This document shows positions 1 to 10,711 of a stretch of 64,000 bases of DNA, one piece after another. The DNA lies in contig NZ_CP051215.1 in assembly GCF_021496725.1 (NCBI RefSeq), forward strand, positions 62,001 to 126,000, given 5' to 3'. Numbering within the stretch: position 1 is the stretch's first letter; every line of letters begins with the position of its first letter. Source of the stretch: Spiroplasma platyhelix PALS-1. GTDB lineage: Bacteria; Bacillota_I; Bacilli_A; Mycoplasmatales; VBWQ01. The translations under genes were made by a program, and so were the position numbers. The notes beneath the pieces were generated by a model that was not told the DNA's origin, searched no databases, and saw only the letters and a program-made list of their open reading frames with translations.

Positions 1-1152
1 GTTAAAGAAAGAAATGATAAAGGTCAACCGATTTTAATTGGAACTGCGAATGTTGATGTTTCAGAACGAATTTCTAATATGTTGCGTTTAGAAGGAATCA
101 GACATGAGATTTTAAATGCTAAGAATCATGCTCGTGAAGCTGAGATTATCTCTAAGGCAGGAGAATTTCATGCTGTTACTTTAGCAACTAATATGGCTGG
201 TCGAGGAACTGATATTAAATTAGCACCAGGAGTTAATGAGATTGGTGGTCTTGCAGTTCTAGGTACTGAAAGAAATGAAGCAAGAAGAATTGACAACCAG
301 TTAAGAGGTAGAGCAGGAAGACAAGGAGACCCAGGGTTTTCACGTTTTTATGTTTCAATTGAAGATGACTTGATCATGCGTTTTGGTGGCGAAAAGTTGA
401 AAAAGATTTTTGCTAGTTTGGGTGATGATTTTATTAAGTCAAAAATGCTAACTCGTTCAATTACTAGAGCTCAACAAAAAATTGAAGGATTGAACTTTGA
501 TGCGAGAAAGAATTTATTAGATTATGATAATGTTATTGCTCAGCATCGTGAAGCAATGTATGCGCAAAGAGATAAAATTCTAACATCTGAAAGTGTGTTA
601 GATATTTTGAAAACTATGCATCGTACTGTTGCAAGAGATTTATTAAAAATCTTCAGCAAAGTTCAAGGTAGAGAACAGTATATTGACTATCAAGCTTTAG
701 TTACAGGAACACAAAATAAACTTTTAAAACAAGGTACTTTAGAACCTGAAGTATTGAAAAAAATGCTTCCTGAAGAAGTGATCGACTTGATTAGTGAAAA
801 AGCTTTTGAATTTTATTTAGAAAAGCGTGCTAGATTAAATGAAGTAATCATCAACCAAATTGAGTATGCAACTTTATTGCAAGTTTTTGATCGTTTTTGA
901 ACTGAACATATTGATGGACTAAGTAAATTAAGAGCAGGAATTCACTTACGTGGTTACGCTCAATTAAATCCTTTGCAAGCTTATATTGAAGAAGCTTCAA
1001 AATTATTTAGCTTAATGACAATTAACATTGCTCATCAAGTATTGATCATGTTGCATAGTATTGATCCAGATCAAATACAAGTCCGTAGTGAAGAAAAAAT
1101 TCTTGATACAGTTCTAGCAAGTAACCCTGAAACAAAAACTAAAATAGGATAA
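1..1152 (+). CDS. secA: SecA preprotein translocase ATPase (3' part)
   Basis: C-terminal 383 residues of SecA, the cytoplasmic ATPase that pushes preproteins through SecYEG; the 5' end lies outside the window. Reading is open from base 1. It covers the second helicase lobe (ATNMAGRGTDIKL near residues 63-75, then the RGRAGRQGDPG arginine-finger motif) followed by the helical scaffold and wing region (FDARKNLLDYDNV). One in-frame TGA at 898-900 is read as Trp. There is no C-terminal zinc-binding tail; the protein stops soon after the scaffold domain, as is common in mollicutes. A terminator follows directly. Its partner secY lies far away at 58555. Identification is secure. Confidence 0.97.
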
Positions 1153-1155
1153 ATA

Positions 1156-1190
1156 AAAAGGCTTAATAATTAAGCCTTTTTTAAATTTTT
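1156..1190 (+). terminator. Intrinsic terminator after secA
   Basis: An 11-bp perfect stem (AAAAGGCTTAA / TTAAGCCTTTT) with a 3-base loop, followed by a T-rich run. It sits three bases after the secA stop. Confidence 0.9.
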
Positions 1191-1243
1191 GAGTTTTTGT
1201 GATACAATTATTAGTGCTAAAAATGCTAGTAGGAGGTGAGAAA

Positions 1244-3136
1244 ATGAAATACGATTATGATGTTCTTGTCATTGGTGCAGGACATGCTGGTGTTGAAGCA
1301 GCCCTTGCAACAGCAAGAGCAGGCCATAAAACAGCAATCATGACTTTAGATAAGAACAAGATTGCTTTGATGCCTTGCAACCCATCAATTGGTGGTTCAG
1401 CAAAAGGAATTGTTGTTCGTGAGATTGATGCTTTAGGTGGCGAAATGGCTAAAGCAGCTGATGCTACTGCCTTACAAATGAAATTATTAAATAATTCTCG
1501 TGGTCCAGCAGTCTGAGCAATGCGAGCACAATCAGATAAAATTGCTTATTCAGAATATATGAAAAATGTGCTTGAAAAGCAAGAAAATCTAACAATCATT
1601 GAAACTTTGGTTCAAGAACTATTAGTTAGCGATGAGCAAGAAGTGTTTGGTGTTCGTTGTGAAGACAAGCAAACTTTTTTAAGTAGAGTTGTCATCCTAA
1701 CAACAGGAACTTACATGCGTTCGCTAACATTACAAGGTTTCACTAAAAAAAGTGAAGGTCCAGACCAACAACGAACAAGTAATGGCATTTCTTTACAACT
1801 TGCTAACTTAGGGTTTCAATTAGTACGTTTAAAAACAGGTACACCACCAAGATTGCTTGCTAGTAGTATTGATTTTTCTCAAACGCAGTTAGAATTAGGA
1901 ACTAACTTACCTTTAGCATTTTCTCATCAAACTAAAAAATTCTTATCGTTTGAAGAACAATGACCTTGCTATTTACTCTACACAAATGAAAAAACTCATG
2001 AAATTATCAACAATAATTTAGATAAGTCACCAATGTATAATGGCACAATTGATTCTAAAGGTCCAAGATACTGTCCAAGTATTGAAGATAAAGTAGTTCG
2101 TTTTGCCGATAAACCAAGACATCAAATTTTTTTAGAACCAGAATCAAAAGAATTAGATACAATTTATGTTCAAGGTCTTTCAACTTCATTAGGGATTGAA
2201 GAGCAAGATCAAATTTTAAGAACACTACCAGGGTTAGTTAATTGTCAAGTTGTCAAATGAGCTTATGCGATTGAATACGATGCCATTGAGCCAACTCAAT
2301 TATGACCAACTTTAGAAACAAAATTAATTAAGAATTTTTTTACTGCAGGTCAAATCAATGGTACTAGTGGTTACGAAGAAGCTGCTTGTCAAGGTTTAAT
2401 GGCAGGGATTAATGCTCATTTAAAACTAACTAAGCAAAAGCCTTTAATTTTAAAGCGTGATGAAGCTTACATCGGTGTGCTAATTGATGATCTAACAACA
2501 AAAGGAAATAGTAGCGAACCTTATCGTTTACTAACTTCACTAGCAGAACATCGTTTGTTACTTCGCAATGATAATGCCCAAACAAGATTAATTAAGTATG
2601 GTTATCAAGCAGGATTAGTTTCTCAAATCCAATGAGATGAATTCAATCATAAGCAAGAGTTAATGAAAGTGATTGAAGATAAATTGAAGATGATTAAAGT
2701 TAAACCAAATACTGAGTTTGCTGACCTTTTAATTAAGAATCATCAAATGACAATCCCTGAAAATAGTATTAGTTGTTATGAATTATTGAAGCGACCAGAA
2801 ATTAAATTAGCTTGCTTTAAACCACTAATTATTGAGATTAGTCAGTTAGATGATCATCAAATTTTAGAATTAGAAATTTCAATTAAATTTATTGGTTACA
2901 TCAATCAACAAATTAAAGTTGCTCAACAAATGCTAAGTTTAGAAAGTAAACAAATTCCTAGTGATATCAACTATGATTTAGTAGACAATATTACACTAGC
3001 AGCAAAAGAAAAATTAAAGAAAATCAGACCATTAACTATTGCACATGCAACAAGAATTTCAGGAATCAGTCCAGCAGATATTCAAATGTTGTTGTTTTTC
3101 TTAAAAAATAAATATCCTTATTTAAATGCTAATTAA
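1244..3136 (+). CDS. mnmG: tRNA uridine-5-carboxymethylaminomethyl modification enzyme MnmG (GidA)
   Basis: FAD-dependent subunit of the MnmE-MnmG complex, which installs the cmnm5 group at wobble U34 of certain tRNAs. The 630-residue length fits the family. The N-terminus has the FAD-binding dinucleotide fold ([16 protein letters not shown], residues 6-21), then [13 protein letters not shown] and the [17 protein letters not shown] motif near residue 370. The ATG at 1244 is preceded by a strong AGGAGGTGAG site; an upstream in-frame ATT/ATA stretch is not used. Several TGA codons are tryptophans (for example 1514-1516, 1961-1963, 2636-2638), so the gene looks broken under the standard code but is not. 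It stands alone between two terminators. mnmE is not in the window. Confidence 0.97.
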
Positions 3137-3156
3137 TTTATTGATTGGCATTTTTT
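3124..3156 (+). terminator. Intrinsic terminator overlapping the mnmG stop
   Basis: A 13-bp stem with three G-T pairs: AAATGCTAATTAA pairs with TTGATTGGCATTT across a TTTA loop, followed by T's. The left arm includes the last codons and stop of mnmG. Confidence 0.8.
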
Positions 3157-3232
3157 ATTAGTTTTAATAAAATAGAGTTAACTTTAATAAATGCTATTTA
3201 ATACTTTTATCAAATTTTAGCCTAATTTTTTG

Positions 3233-3238
3233 TATAAT
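3233..3238 (+). promoter_or_regulatory. -10 box of the importer operon
   Basis: Perfect TATAAT, 32 bases before the lipoprotein ATG, in the only intergenic gap ahead of the importer operon. No convincing -35 box is visible. Confidence 0.5.
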
Positions 3239-3269
3239 TAAATGAGATAAGAGATAGATAGGTGTTTTT

Positions 3270-4376
3270 ATGTTTAAGCGTTTTTTGCTTTTAGTTGTAA
3301 CAATTCCAACATTACTGGGTTTTACAAGCAAAATAGTTGCATGTCAATGGGATTTAGTCCCAGAAGTTTTATTAGTAACTAGTTATGAAAATGCTCAGCA
3401 ACAATCTTCTGAAGATAAGATAATTTATCAAAAATTGCGTTCAATTTATGGTGATAATTTAGTTACGGCAATCTTTAGTGCAATTGATGACAACACTTAT
3501 GCCAACATTTTAAGTAATTTAATTACAAGATTTAATTTAAAAAAGATTTTTATTTTAGATCCGAAATTTGTTGACTACTTGCCAAAGACTAGTTCTGATG
3601 TAACACCAAATACTAATTTAATTAGAGTCTTACAGCAATTTACTAATGTTGATTTTTATTTTTTTAATAATCAAATTGCTGATAGCATTAAAGTTACCAA
3701 TAATATCTATGAATTTCGTTTTGATACACCAAATAAAGAACATCCAACTCCAGAACTAACATATGGTGCAGCAGCAGCAAAGCATTTTTATGATCAATTA
3801 ACATTACCTGATGGTAGTGGCAACATTGACACTACTAGATATAATTTTGATGTTGACACTAGTGATAGTAAGTGAATTGTTCGTGTGGGAGTACTTAATA
3901 ATATTGGTAGTGTCTATCAACAAAAAGTTGTTGATGATTTTATTGCAAGTTTAGCAAATAATATTCCTTTAAATACAAAATATGAATATTATGCGGTTGA
4001 TCTTAAGATAACTAATTCTTATAATCATGCTAATGTCCAAATTATTGAACAAGCTGCTAGTACACTCTATCAATATAATCATGTTAACTTTGTTTTCAAT
4101 AGTAATTATTGATACAATAACGAAATTGTTCATGCAGCAAGTAGTGCTAATCAAACAAAAACAACTAAATTCATTGCTAATAGTGTTGTGAATAAAGATG
4201 ATTATAAGTATAAGGGTGGAAATTATCTGATGTTTGCTTATAATTTAGATTTAGCAATTCTTGATTACACAGTTGATAACTCATTTCCAGAAACTTTACA
4301 AGTGATTGATGATGCACCAGAAAAATTTCATGCTTATGGACTTAATAGTAATTTAAATTTTGTTGACGGTAATTAA
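3270..4376 (+). CDS. BMP/PnrA-like substrate-binding lipoprotein of an ABC importer
   Basis: 368-residue exported lipoprotein, probably the solute receptor for the ABC importer encoded just downstream. A basic start (MFKR), a hydrophobic stretch and the lipobox IVAC (Cys near residue 25) indicate processing by signal peptidase II and membrane anchoring. Segments such as WIVRVGVLNNIGSVYQQKVVDD and the ending resemble the two-lobed basic-membrane-protein fold, which in other bacteria binds nucleosides. Sequence conservation is modest, so the ligand is inferred from the operon rather than from binding residues. TGA tryptophans at 3873-3875 and 4110-4112 are in frame. The ATPase gene starts 10 bases after the stop. 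Confidence 0.75.
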
Positions 4377-4386
4377 GGAGAAAATC

Positions 4387-6084
4387 ATGGAACATCCAGT
4401 TATTAAACTAAAAAATTTAACTAAATATTATGATGAGTATCAGAGATTAATTTTTTATAATACCAATTTAGAAATTAGCAACGAAATTCATGCGATTGTT
4501 GGGCCAAATGGAATTGGTAAGACCTCATTAATTAGAATGCTAGCAGGATTTGAAAGTCCTTCTAAAGGAGAAATTTTGATTAGTGATAGTGGTGGAGTTT
4601 ACAGTCGCATCAATAATCCTAGTGAGATGCTTGATTTTAAAATGGCTTATGCAGGACAAGATGACAACTTCCTTGAAACACTAACTGTCAAACAAAATAT
4701 TATTCTAGGTCTTGAATCTAGAAGAGCTTATTTCTTTTCTAATCCAAAAGAATCGGAATTTCGAATTAAAGAACTAATGGAACAATTTAAAATTAAATTA
4801 AATTTAGATAAGTTTGTTAAGGACTTAGCAATTGAGGAATTAAAAAAACTATCGTTATTACGTGCTTTGTTTAAAGAACCAAAAATTTTGTTGTTAGATG
4901 AACCAACAGTTGGTTTATCATATAGTCAAAAGGCAGAATTTTGATTGATTTTTAAGACATTAAGAGAAAAAGATATTACGGTTGTCTTTACAACAAGAGA
5001 TCAAGATTTTGCTCAAGCTGTTGCTCATCGTGTTTCATGAATTAAAAAAACTAAAATTACTGGTACTAAAACAATGAAACTAAAAGAAAACATCAAATTA
5101 TTTACTAATGATGAATGAAGTAAGATAAAGTATCAAAAGCCTGAAATTAAGAATCAAGTTCCTTTATTATATGTTAATAATTTTTCTTTAGATGATGCTA
5201 AGTTACCAAGTTTTTTTAATTTAGAATTTGCTATTCGACCAGGTGAAATTTATGGTATTTATGATTATGAAAATTTATATAGTGAAGTTCTGACTGATAG
5301 TTTAGTTGGGTTGGTTAAGTCTGCTACTAAAAGAATTTGATTTGAAGAAGATGAGATCACTTTTTATAGTGCCAAGAGATTCTCAAAATTAAATATCAAT
5401 TGAGTACCAGGTCAATATGGTAAAAAAGCTGTCTTGCAAGATGACACCTTATTAAATAACTTTACGTTTTGAAATTACAATAAAAGAAAATATGTTACTC
5501 AATCAGGCATTGTAAAACGATTTGAAGTAAAAAATAAAGTTGCGATTTTATCTAAGGCTTATAATATTAGTAACAGTAGAGATGGCTTAGTTACTGCTAA
5601 CAAACTTTCAAAAGGTGAGTTACAAAAATTTGTACTAGCAAGAAGTATTGAAGAAGAACCAAAATTTTTGATTCTTTCAAATCCTTTTTCTGATCTAGAT
5701 TACAATTCAGCTAAGGTGGTAATTAAACGTTTGACTTCCTTAACTAAAAAAGGTAAAGGTATTTTAATTATTGATACTGATCCTTTTCTTTTACAATTAT
5801 TATGTAACAGAGTAGCAGTTTTATATCATAAAGAATTTGTTGCTAAAATGGTTAGTAAGCAAGTAAAGGCAAGTAATATGATTAATCCTGCACTATGACC
5901 TAGTTTTGCGTTGACTAATGAGACATTTATTAAATCAGAAAAAATGTCAAAATTACCACAAACAAAATGATTTGTTAAGAAACAAGCAATTAAGAAATTC
6001 TTTAAAAAAGTATTTAAACCATTTATTGTGGCTAAGAAATGAATTAAAGATCAAATTGATGAAATAAATTCAAGGTTGGGGTAG
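4387..6084 (+). CDS. ABC importer fused ATPase (two nucleotide-binding domains, NupA/RbsA type)
   Basis: 565-residue fused ATPase that should power the nucleoside-type importer. The first domain has a normal Walker A (GPNGIGKTS, about residues 39-47), a Q-loop (AYAGQDD) and Walker B (ILLLDEPTVGL, near 167), but its signature is degenerate (AIEELKKLS instead of LSGGQ). The second domain lacks a recognisable Walker A (GIYDYENLYSE where the P-loop should be), yet keeps a signature (LSKGELQK, near 408) and a weak Walker B (FLILSNPFSDLD). One consensus ATP site built from domain 1 Walker motifs and domain 2 signature is therefore expected. RBS AAGGAG precedes the ATG. Many TGA tryptophans; one uninterrupted frame otherwise. 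Confidence 0.85.
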
Positions 6085-6086
6085 AA

Positions 6087-7325
6087 ATGACAGTTAATTT
6101 TAAAAAAGTCAGTTTTTGAATGATTACTTTAGCTCTAACAGTACTAATGTTGTTGATTATTAGTTTGATTCTTCTAGCATCGCAAACTAATCCACTAACA
6201 TTTTTAGATGTTGTTTTTCTTGAACCATTTAAAAACATAAGTTACTTTAGTGGTTTTCTAAATCTTTTTTCAGTGCTATTGTTAGTTGGTTTGGCAGTTG
6301 GAATTACTTTTAAGTATAAAATTTACAACTTTGGTGTGTCAGGACAAATGTTGATTAGTGCGATTGTGACTTATGTTATCGCAGTAGCAATAACTAATGG
6401 TGGAGGCACTAATCGTGCTATTGTACTTTTTTTACTATTCATAGCAATTATTGTTGGAACATTTACTGGGTTTGTCATTGCTTTTTTAAAGAATTATTTT
6501 AAAATTAACGAAATAATCAGCACAATCTTATTTAATTTTATTGCTTTTGAAGGATATAAAGGTTTAATCACTAGTCCTAACTATCAAAATCAAGCGATGC
6601 CAGAAATTTTAAGTTTACGCTTTTCATTAACAAGTGGTCCTTTTAGTGCCAGCAATCTTTTCTCTGCTGGGATTATCATTGCTGTAATTATTTTAGTGAT
6701 TACAATTTTATTATTTAATAATCGTACGCTTGGATTTAAATTAAATGCTGTAGCAAAAAATCCGTTAGCTTCTAAGCAAGCAAGAATTGATCCTAATCAT
6801 CAAATGTTGAAAGTGCTACCAATTTCTGGTGCGATTGCTGGTGTTGCAGGCTATCTTTATTTTCTATCAACAAATAATAGTTTGCCAAAACTTGATAGCA
6901 TCCCGCAAGAAGGATTTTATGCAATTGCGATTGCTGCGTTAGCATTTTATGAACCAGGAGTGATGGTGCTAAGTAATTTTATTTTTACTTTATTTATTCG
7001 ACCAATTAATTTTAGTAGTTTTGCTTATTTAAAAAATCCAGCAATAGTTGTTGTGATGTTAGGTGTTGCAGTTTATTTAATGGGTCTATTTCCCTTTGTT
7101 TGATATCTTTGAGATCAATCGCCATTTATTCAAGAAAAATGATTTAAAATTAAAAGAAAGTTATTTAAAATTGCGACACCAATTGAAGAAGAAATTCCTG
7201 GTCTGGAGCGAAGTAGAAAAAATCAACAAGTTGAAACACTTAATATTAATTTAGCAGGAAAAAAAGATCATTCTAGAAGATGACATTTAAAGAGAAATAA
7301 AACAAAAGAAAAGAAAAAGAGGTAA
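6087..7325 (+). CDS. ABC importer permease, BPD-transp-2 family (NupB/NupP type)
   Basis: 412-residue polytopic permease, one of two membrane subunits of the importer. About eight to ten hydrophobic segments span residues 10-340; the stretch KYKIYNFGVSGQMLISA is typical of the RbsC/BMP-type permease family. After the last segment there is a 70-residue basic, probably cytoplasmic tail (rich in Lys/Arg), which is longer than usual. The ATG lies two bases after the ATPase stop, so translation is probably coupled. I chose 6087 rather than the ATG at 6120, because it restores the N-terminal residues and has the Trp-TGA in frame. Confidence 0.85.
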
Positions 7326-7330
7326 GCAAG

Positions 7331-8242
7331 ATGAGTTTAGATATTGGTAGCATTCTAGTTAGCACCTTATTAATTTCTTGTCCTTTAATTCTGCTATCAA
7401 CAGGTGGAATTTTAAACACTCGTGCTGGGATTGCAAATTTTGGGTTTGATGGCATTATGTGTGCTGGAGCATCTTTATATTGCTTGATAGTTTCATTGTT
7501 GAAACCTTCGTTAGGAAGTAGTGTCGTGCTGTTAGCCTTTTTCTTAACAATTTTAATGGGTCTAATTTTTAGTTTGATTTATAGTTTTGCAACTATGACT
7601 TTTAAAGCTAATCAAATGTTGACTTCAATGGCAATTAACTTTCTTGGTTACGGATTAGCAATTGTTTTCCCAATTGCTTTTATTGGTTCTTTAAATTTCT
7701 CAATATCTTCAATTTATATTAAATTGTATGCTGTTTTGGCAATTGTTGTGACATTAATTTTAGTTTATTTGTTTGCAATTATTTTATTGCTAACAAGATT
7801 TGGATTGTACATCAGAGCTCTTGGAGAAAATCCAACTGTTGCATCTTTTAGTTACATTAAAGTTACTAGATCAAGATATTTAATTTCTTCTTTTAGTTCA
7901 AGTTTAGCTTGTTTGTCAGGAGCTTTACTAGTTTACATCAACCCTAATCTTTTCATTGCCAATAATAATTTTTCTGGGCTTGGATTTTTAGTGATCATCA
8001 TGTGGATGATTGGTCGTAGTAAGTTTGTCTTTACAACGTTTGTTTGCATTATCTTTGCTTTCTTACTGCAATTAAGTATTAGTTTGCAAGTAATTAGTCA
8101 AGTGCAAGCAGCCCTACCAGGATGATTCTTAGGGATGATTCCTTATCTTGCAGCGCTACTATTTATGATGATTTTCCGTTACGATACTTCGCTACCTTTA
8201 AGTTGAAATGTCCCCTATATCAAAACAGGTCAGATTAAATAA
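7331..8242 (+). CDS. ABC importer permease, second subunit (NupC/NupQ type)
   Basis: 303-residue membrane protein with about eight hydrophobic helices, paired with the preceding permease. The N-terminal STGGILNTRAGIANFGFDGIM motif is characteristic of the second permease of nucleoside/simple-sugar importers. Five bases separate it from the upstream stop. The frame continues through TGA at 8123-8125 to a TAA. It is the last gene of the importer operon, and no clear terminator follows. Substrate assignment to nucleosides is inference from the family and from the fact that mollicutes import nucleosides. Confidence 0.85.
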
Positions 8243-8314
8243 AATTTAACTTTAAAGATTTATATTATATAATTTTATATAAATTAACTATCTAAGTTTT
8301 TTTAAGGAGTACTA

Positions 8315-9010
8315 ATGAATTCTGATTGAAGTTTGAACTTGAAAAACTTTCAACTTACAAATGATATTAAAACTAAACTAGAAAAATACTATGAATTAAT
8401 AATTGAATACAATCAAAAATTTAATCTAACAACAATAACAGAAAAAGAAGAAGTTTACTATAAGCATTTTTATGATACTTTATTAATTAGTAACGAAGTT
8501 GCTTTAAATGATCAAACTATTTGTGATGTTGGGTCTGGCCTTGGTGTTCCAGGGATAGTTTTAAAAATTTGTTTTCCAAATTTACAACTTACAATGATTG
8601 AATCTAATAGTAAAAAATGTCAGTTCTTAGAAGTAGTTGTGCAGCAATTAAAATTAGAAAATGTTTATATTGTTAATCAAAGAGTAGAAGAATTTGCTCA
8701 TAAGTATCGTGAAACTTTTGATTTAGTTGTCGCAAGGGCAGTGGCACCACTAAATATTCTAAATGAACTTTGTTTACCATTAGTTAAAGTATCGGGATTT
8801 TTTATTGCTTATAAAGGTTTGAATATTGAATCAGAGTTACAAAGTATTAAATCAGGTTTAAAAATTATTGGTGCAGAATTAATCAAACAAGCAACTTATC
8901 AACTACCAAAAAATTATGGAACAAGAAATTTATTAATTTTTAAGAAACAGAAACTAACACCATTAAAATATCCACGAATATATCAGCAAATCAAGAATAA
9001 ACCTTTATAA
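8315..9010 (+). CDS. rsmG: 16S rRNA (guanine527-N7)-methyltransferase RsmG (GidB)
   Basis: 231-residue SAM-dependent methyltransferase that modifies G527 of 16S rRNA. The SAM-binding motif I (CDVGSGLGVPGI, about residues 70-81) and the following acidic residue in MIESNSKKCQFLE are clear, as is VARAVAPLNIL. The ATG at 8315 follows an AAGGAG site with good spacing and adds six residues, including a TGA tryptophan, over the internal TTG. It is followed by parA-parB, the order often seen near bacterial replication origins. Confidence 0.95.
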
Positions 9011-9063
9011 TTATAATTTGTTACAATTTTTATATAGTAAAAGTAGAAATAATCAGGTGAAGT

Positions 9064-9828
9064 ATGGGTAAAATTATTGCCATTGCAAATCAAAAAGGCG
9101 GAGTTGGAAAAACAACAACTGCTACTAATTTAGCAGCAGGTTTGGGGTTAGAAAACAAAAAAGTCTTATTAGTAGATTTAGATGCTCAAGGTAGCGCAAC
9201 AATCTCAATGGGTTTTAGTTTTAATAGTATCAAAAAAGATATTTATGATGTTATTGTTGCAGATACAACAATTGAAGAAGTTACTAAAGCTAATGTTTGT
9301 AAAGGTGTAGATTTAGTACCTGCAAGTATCTCTTTAGTAGGAGCAGAGTTATTTCTTTTAGAGCATTCAAAAACTAAAAAAAATGTTTTATTAGAAAAAC
9401 TTGCAAGTGTGAAGGATAGTTATGATTATATTATTATTGATTGTCCTCCAAGTTTAGGTTTACTTAATCGTAATGCACTAGCAGCTTCTGATTCGGTTAT
9501 CATTCCCTTACAAGCTGAGTTTTATGCCCTTGGTGGTTTAGTACAACTGCTTGCGACTATTCGTTTAGTGCAACAATTATTTAATCCATCTTTAGAAATT
9601 GAAGGCATATTACTAACGATGGTAAATATCCATACTAACTCTTCAGTAGAAGTAATTAAAGAAATTAAAAAGAACTTCAAAGAGAAGGTCTACAAAAATT
9701 ATATTCCAAGAAATATTACCTTAAGTGAAGCTCCTTCGCATGGCAAAAGTATTTTCAATTATCGTCCCAATTGTCGAGGGGCAATAGCTTATCGTAATTT
9801 AGTTAGTGAGGTCTTGAATAATGGCTAG
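9064..9828 (+). CDS. parA: Chromosome partitioning ATPase ParA (Soj)
   Basis: 254-residue deviant-Walker ATPase of the ParA/Soj family, which works with ParB in moving the origin region. The deviant Walker A KGGVGKTT (about residues 11-18, with the signature Lys) and the switch motif IIIDCPPSLGLLNRNAL are present. Length matches Soj. RBS AGGTGAAG precedes the ATG. Its last eight bases overlap the parB start, so the two are co-translated. Confidence 0.96.
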   Translation: MGKIIAIANQKGGVGKTTTATNLAAGLGLENKKVLLVDLDAQGSATISMGFSFNSIKKDIYDVIVADTTIEEVTKANVCKGVDLVPASISLVGAELFLLEHSKTKKNVLLEKLASVKDSYDYIIIDCPPSLGLLNRNALAASDSVIIPLQAEFYALGGLVQLLATIRLVQQLFNPSLEIEGILLTMVNIHTNSSVEVIKEIKKNFKEKVYKNYIPRNITLSEAPSHGKSIFNYRPNCRGAIAYRNLVSEVLNNG

Positions 9829-10711
9829 TGAAAAAAAGAATCGTATTGGTGTTAAGGGTTTAGAAACAATTTTTGGTGATGGGATTAATGATTTGATTAC
9901 TAATATTGAGAATTCTCCTGAAGTGCAACAAAGTTTGGCACAAGAAGTTCCAATTAATAAAATTATTGCCAATCCCCATCAACCAAGAAAACACTTCAAC
10001 ACTCAAGAATTAGAAGAATTAAGTCAGTCAATTAAATTACATGGATTGATTCAACCAATTATTGTTAGCAAAATTAGCAATAGCAATTTCTATCAATTAA
10101 TTGCCGGAGAAAGAAGAAAAAAAGCAGCTGAGATGATTGGTTTAAAAACAATTAAAGCAGTAACAATTGATGCAACAGATCAACAAATGATGGAGTTTGC
10201 CTTAATTGAAAATATTCAAAGAGTAGATTTAAATGCTTTTGAAGAAGCTCAAGCTTATAAAACTTTAATTGACAAGATGAAATGAACTCATGAAGAGTTA
10301 GCAAAAAAAATAAATAAATCTCGTCCTCATATTACTAATACTCTAAGAATTTTAGATCTACCAGCTGAAGTTCTTAAGATGGTGAAGGATAATAAATTAA
10401 CTATGGGTCATGTTAGACCTTTATTGCAACTAACTCCAAACAGCAACTTAATTGTTGCTCTTGCTCATCGTGCTTTTAAAGAAAAATGAAGCGTTCGTAA
10501 AGTTGAAGACATGGTTAGAGTTCAACAATTATTAGGAACAAAAAAAAGTCCAAATATCAAAGATAGTGATATTTATTTGATTGAGTTGGAAAATAGTTTA
10601 AGCAAAAAATTAAGTGCAAAAGTAAAAATCAAAAATCAAAAATTAATTATCAGTTATCTCAACGATAAAGATTTAAATCGTTTGTTAGAATTATTAAAAT
10701 TAATTGATTAG
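9821..10711 (+). CDS. parB: Chromosome partitioning protein ParB (Spo0J)
   Basis: 296-residue ParB-family CTPase/DNA-binding protein. The N-terminal nucleotide-binding region has PHQPRKHF and the GERRKKAAEMIG box; the central helix-turn-helix region (TMGHVRPLLQL) and the C-terminal dimerisation segment follow. TGA at 10283-10285 and 10487-10489 are tryptophans. It overlaps parA by eight bases. Its 3' end overlaps the 3' end of the convergent methyltransferase gene by 12 bases. I found no good parS site in the window. Confidence 0.95.

Noticed and set aside
1244-3136. mnmG (like uvrA, argS, secY) appears split into many open frames, as if full of nonsense mutations.
   Set aside because: All breaks are TGA, all pieces share one frame, and TGA falls where the family has Trp. 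The code is UGA = Trp; the genes are intact.
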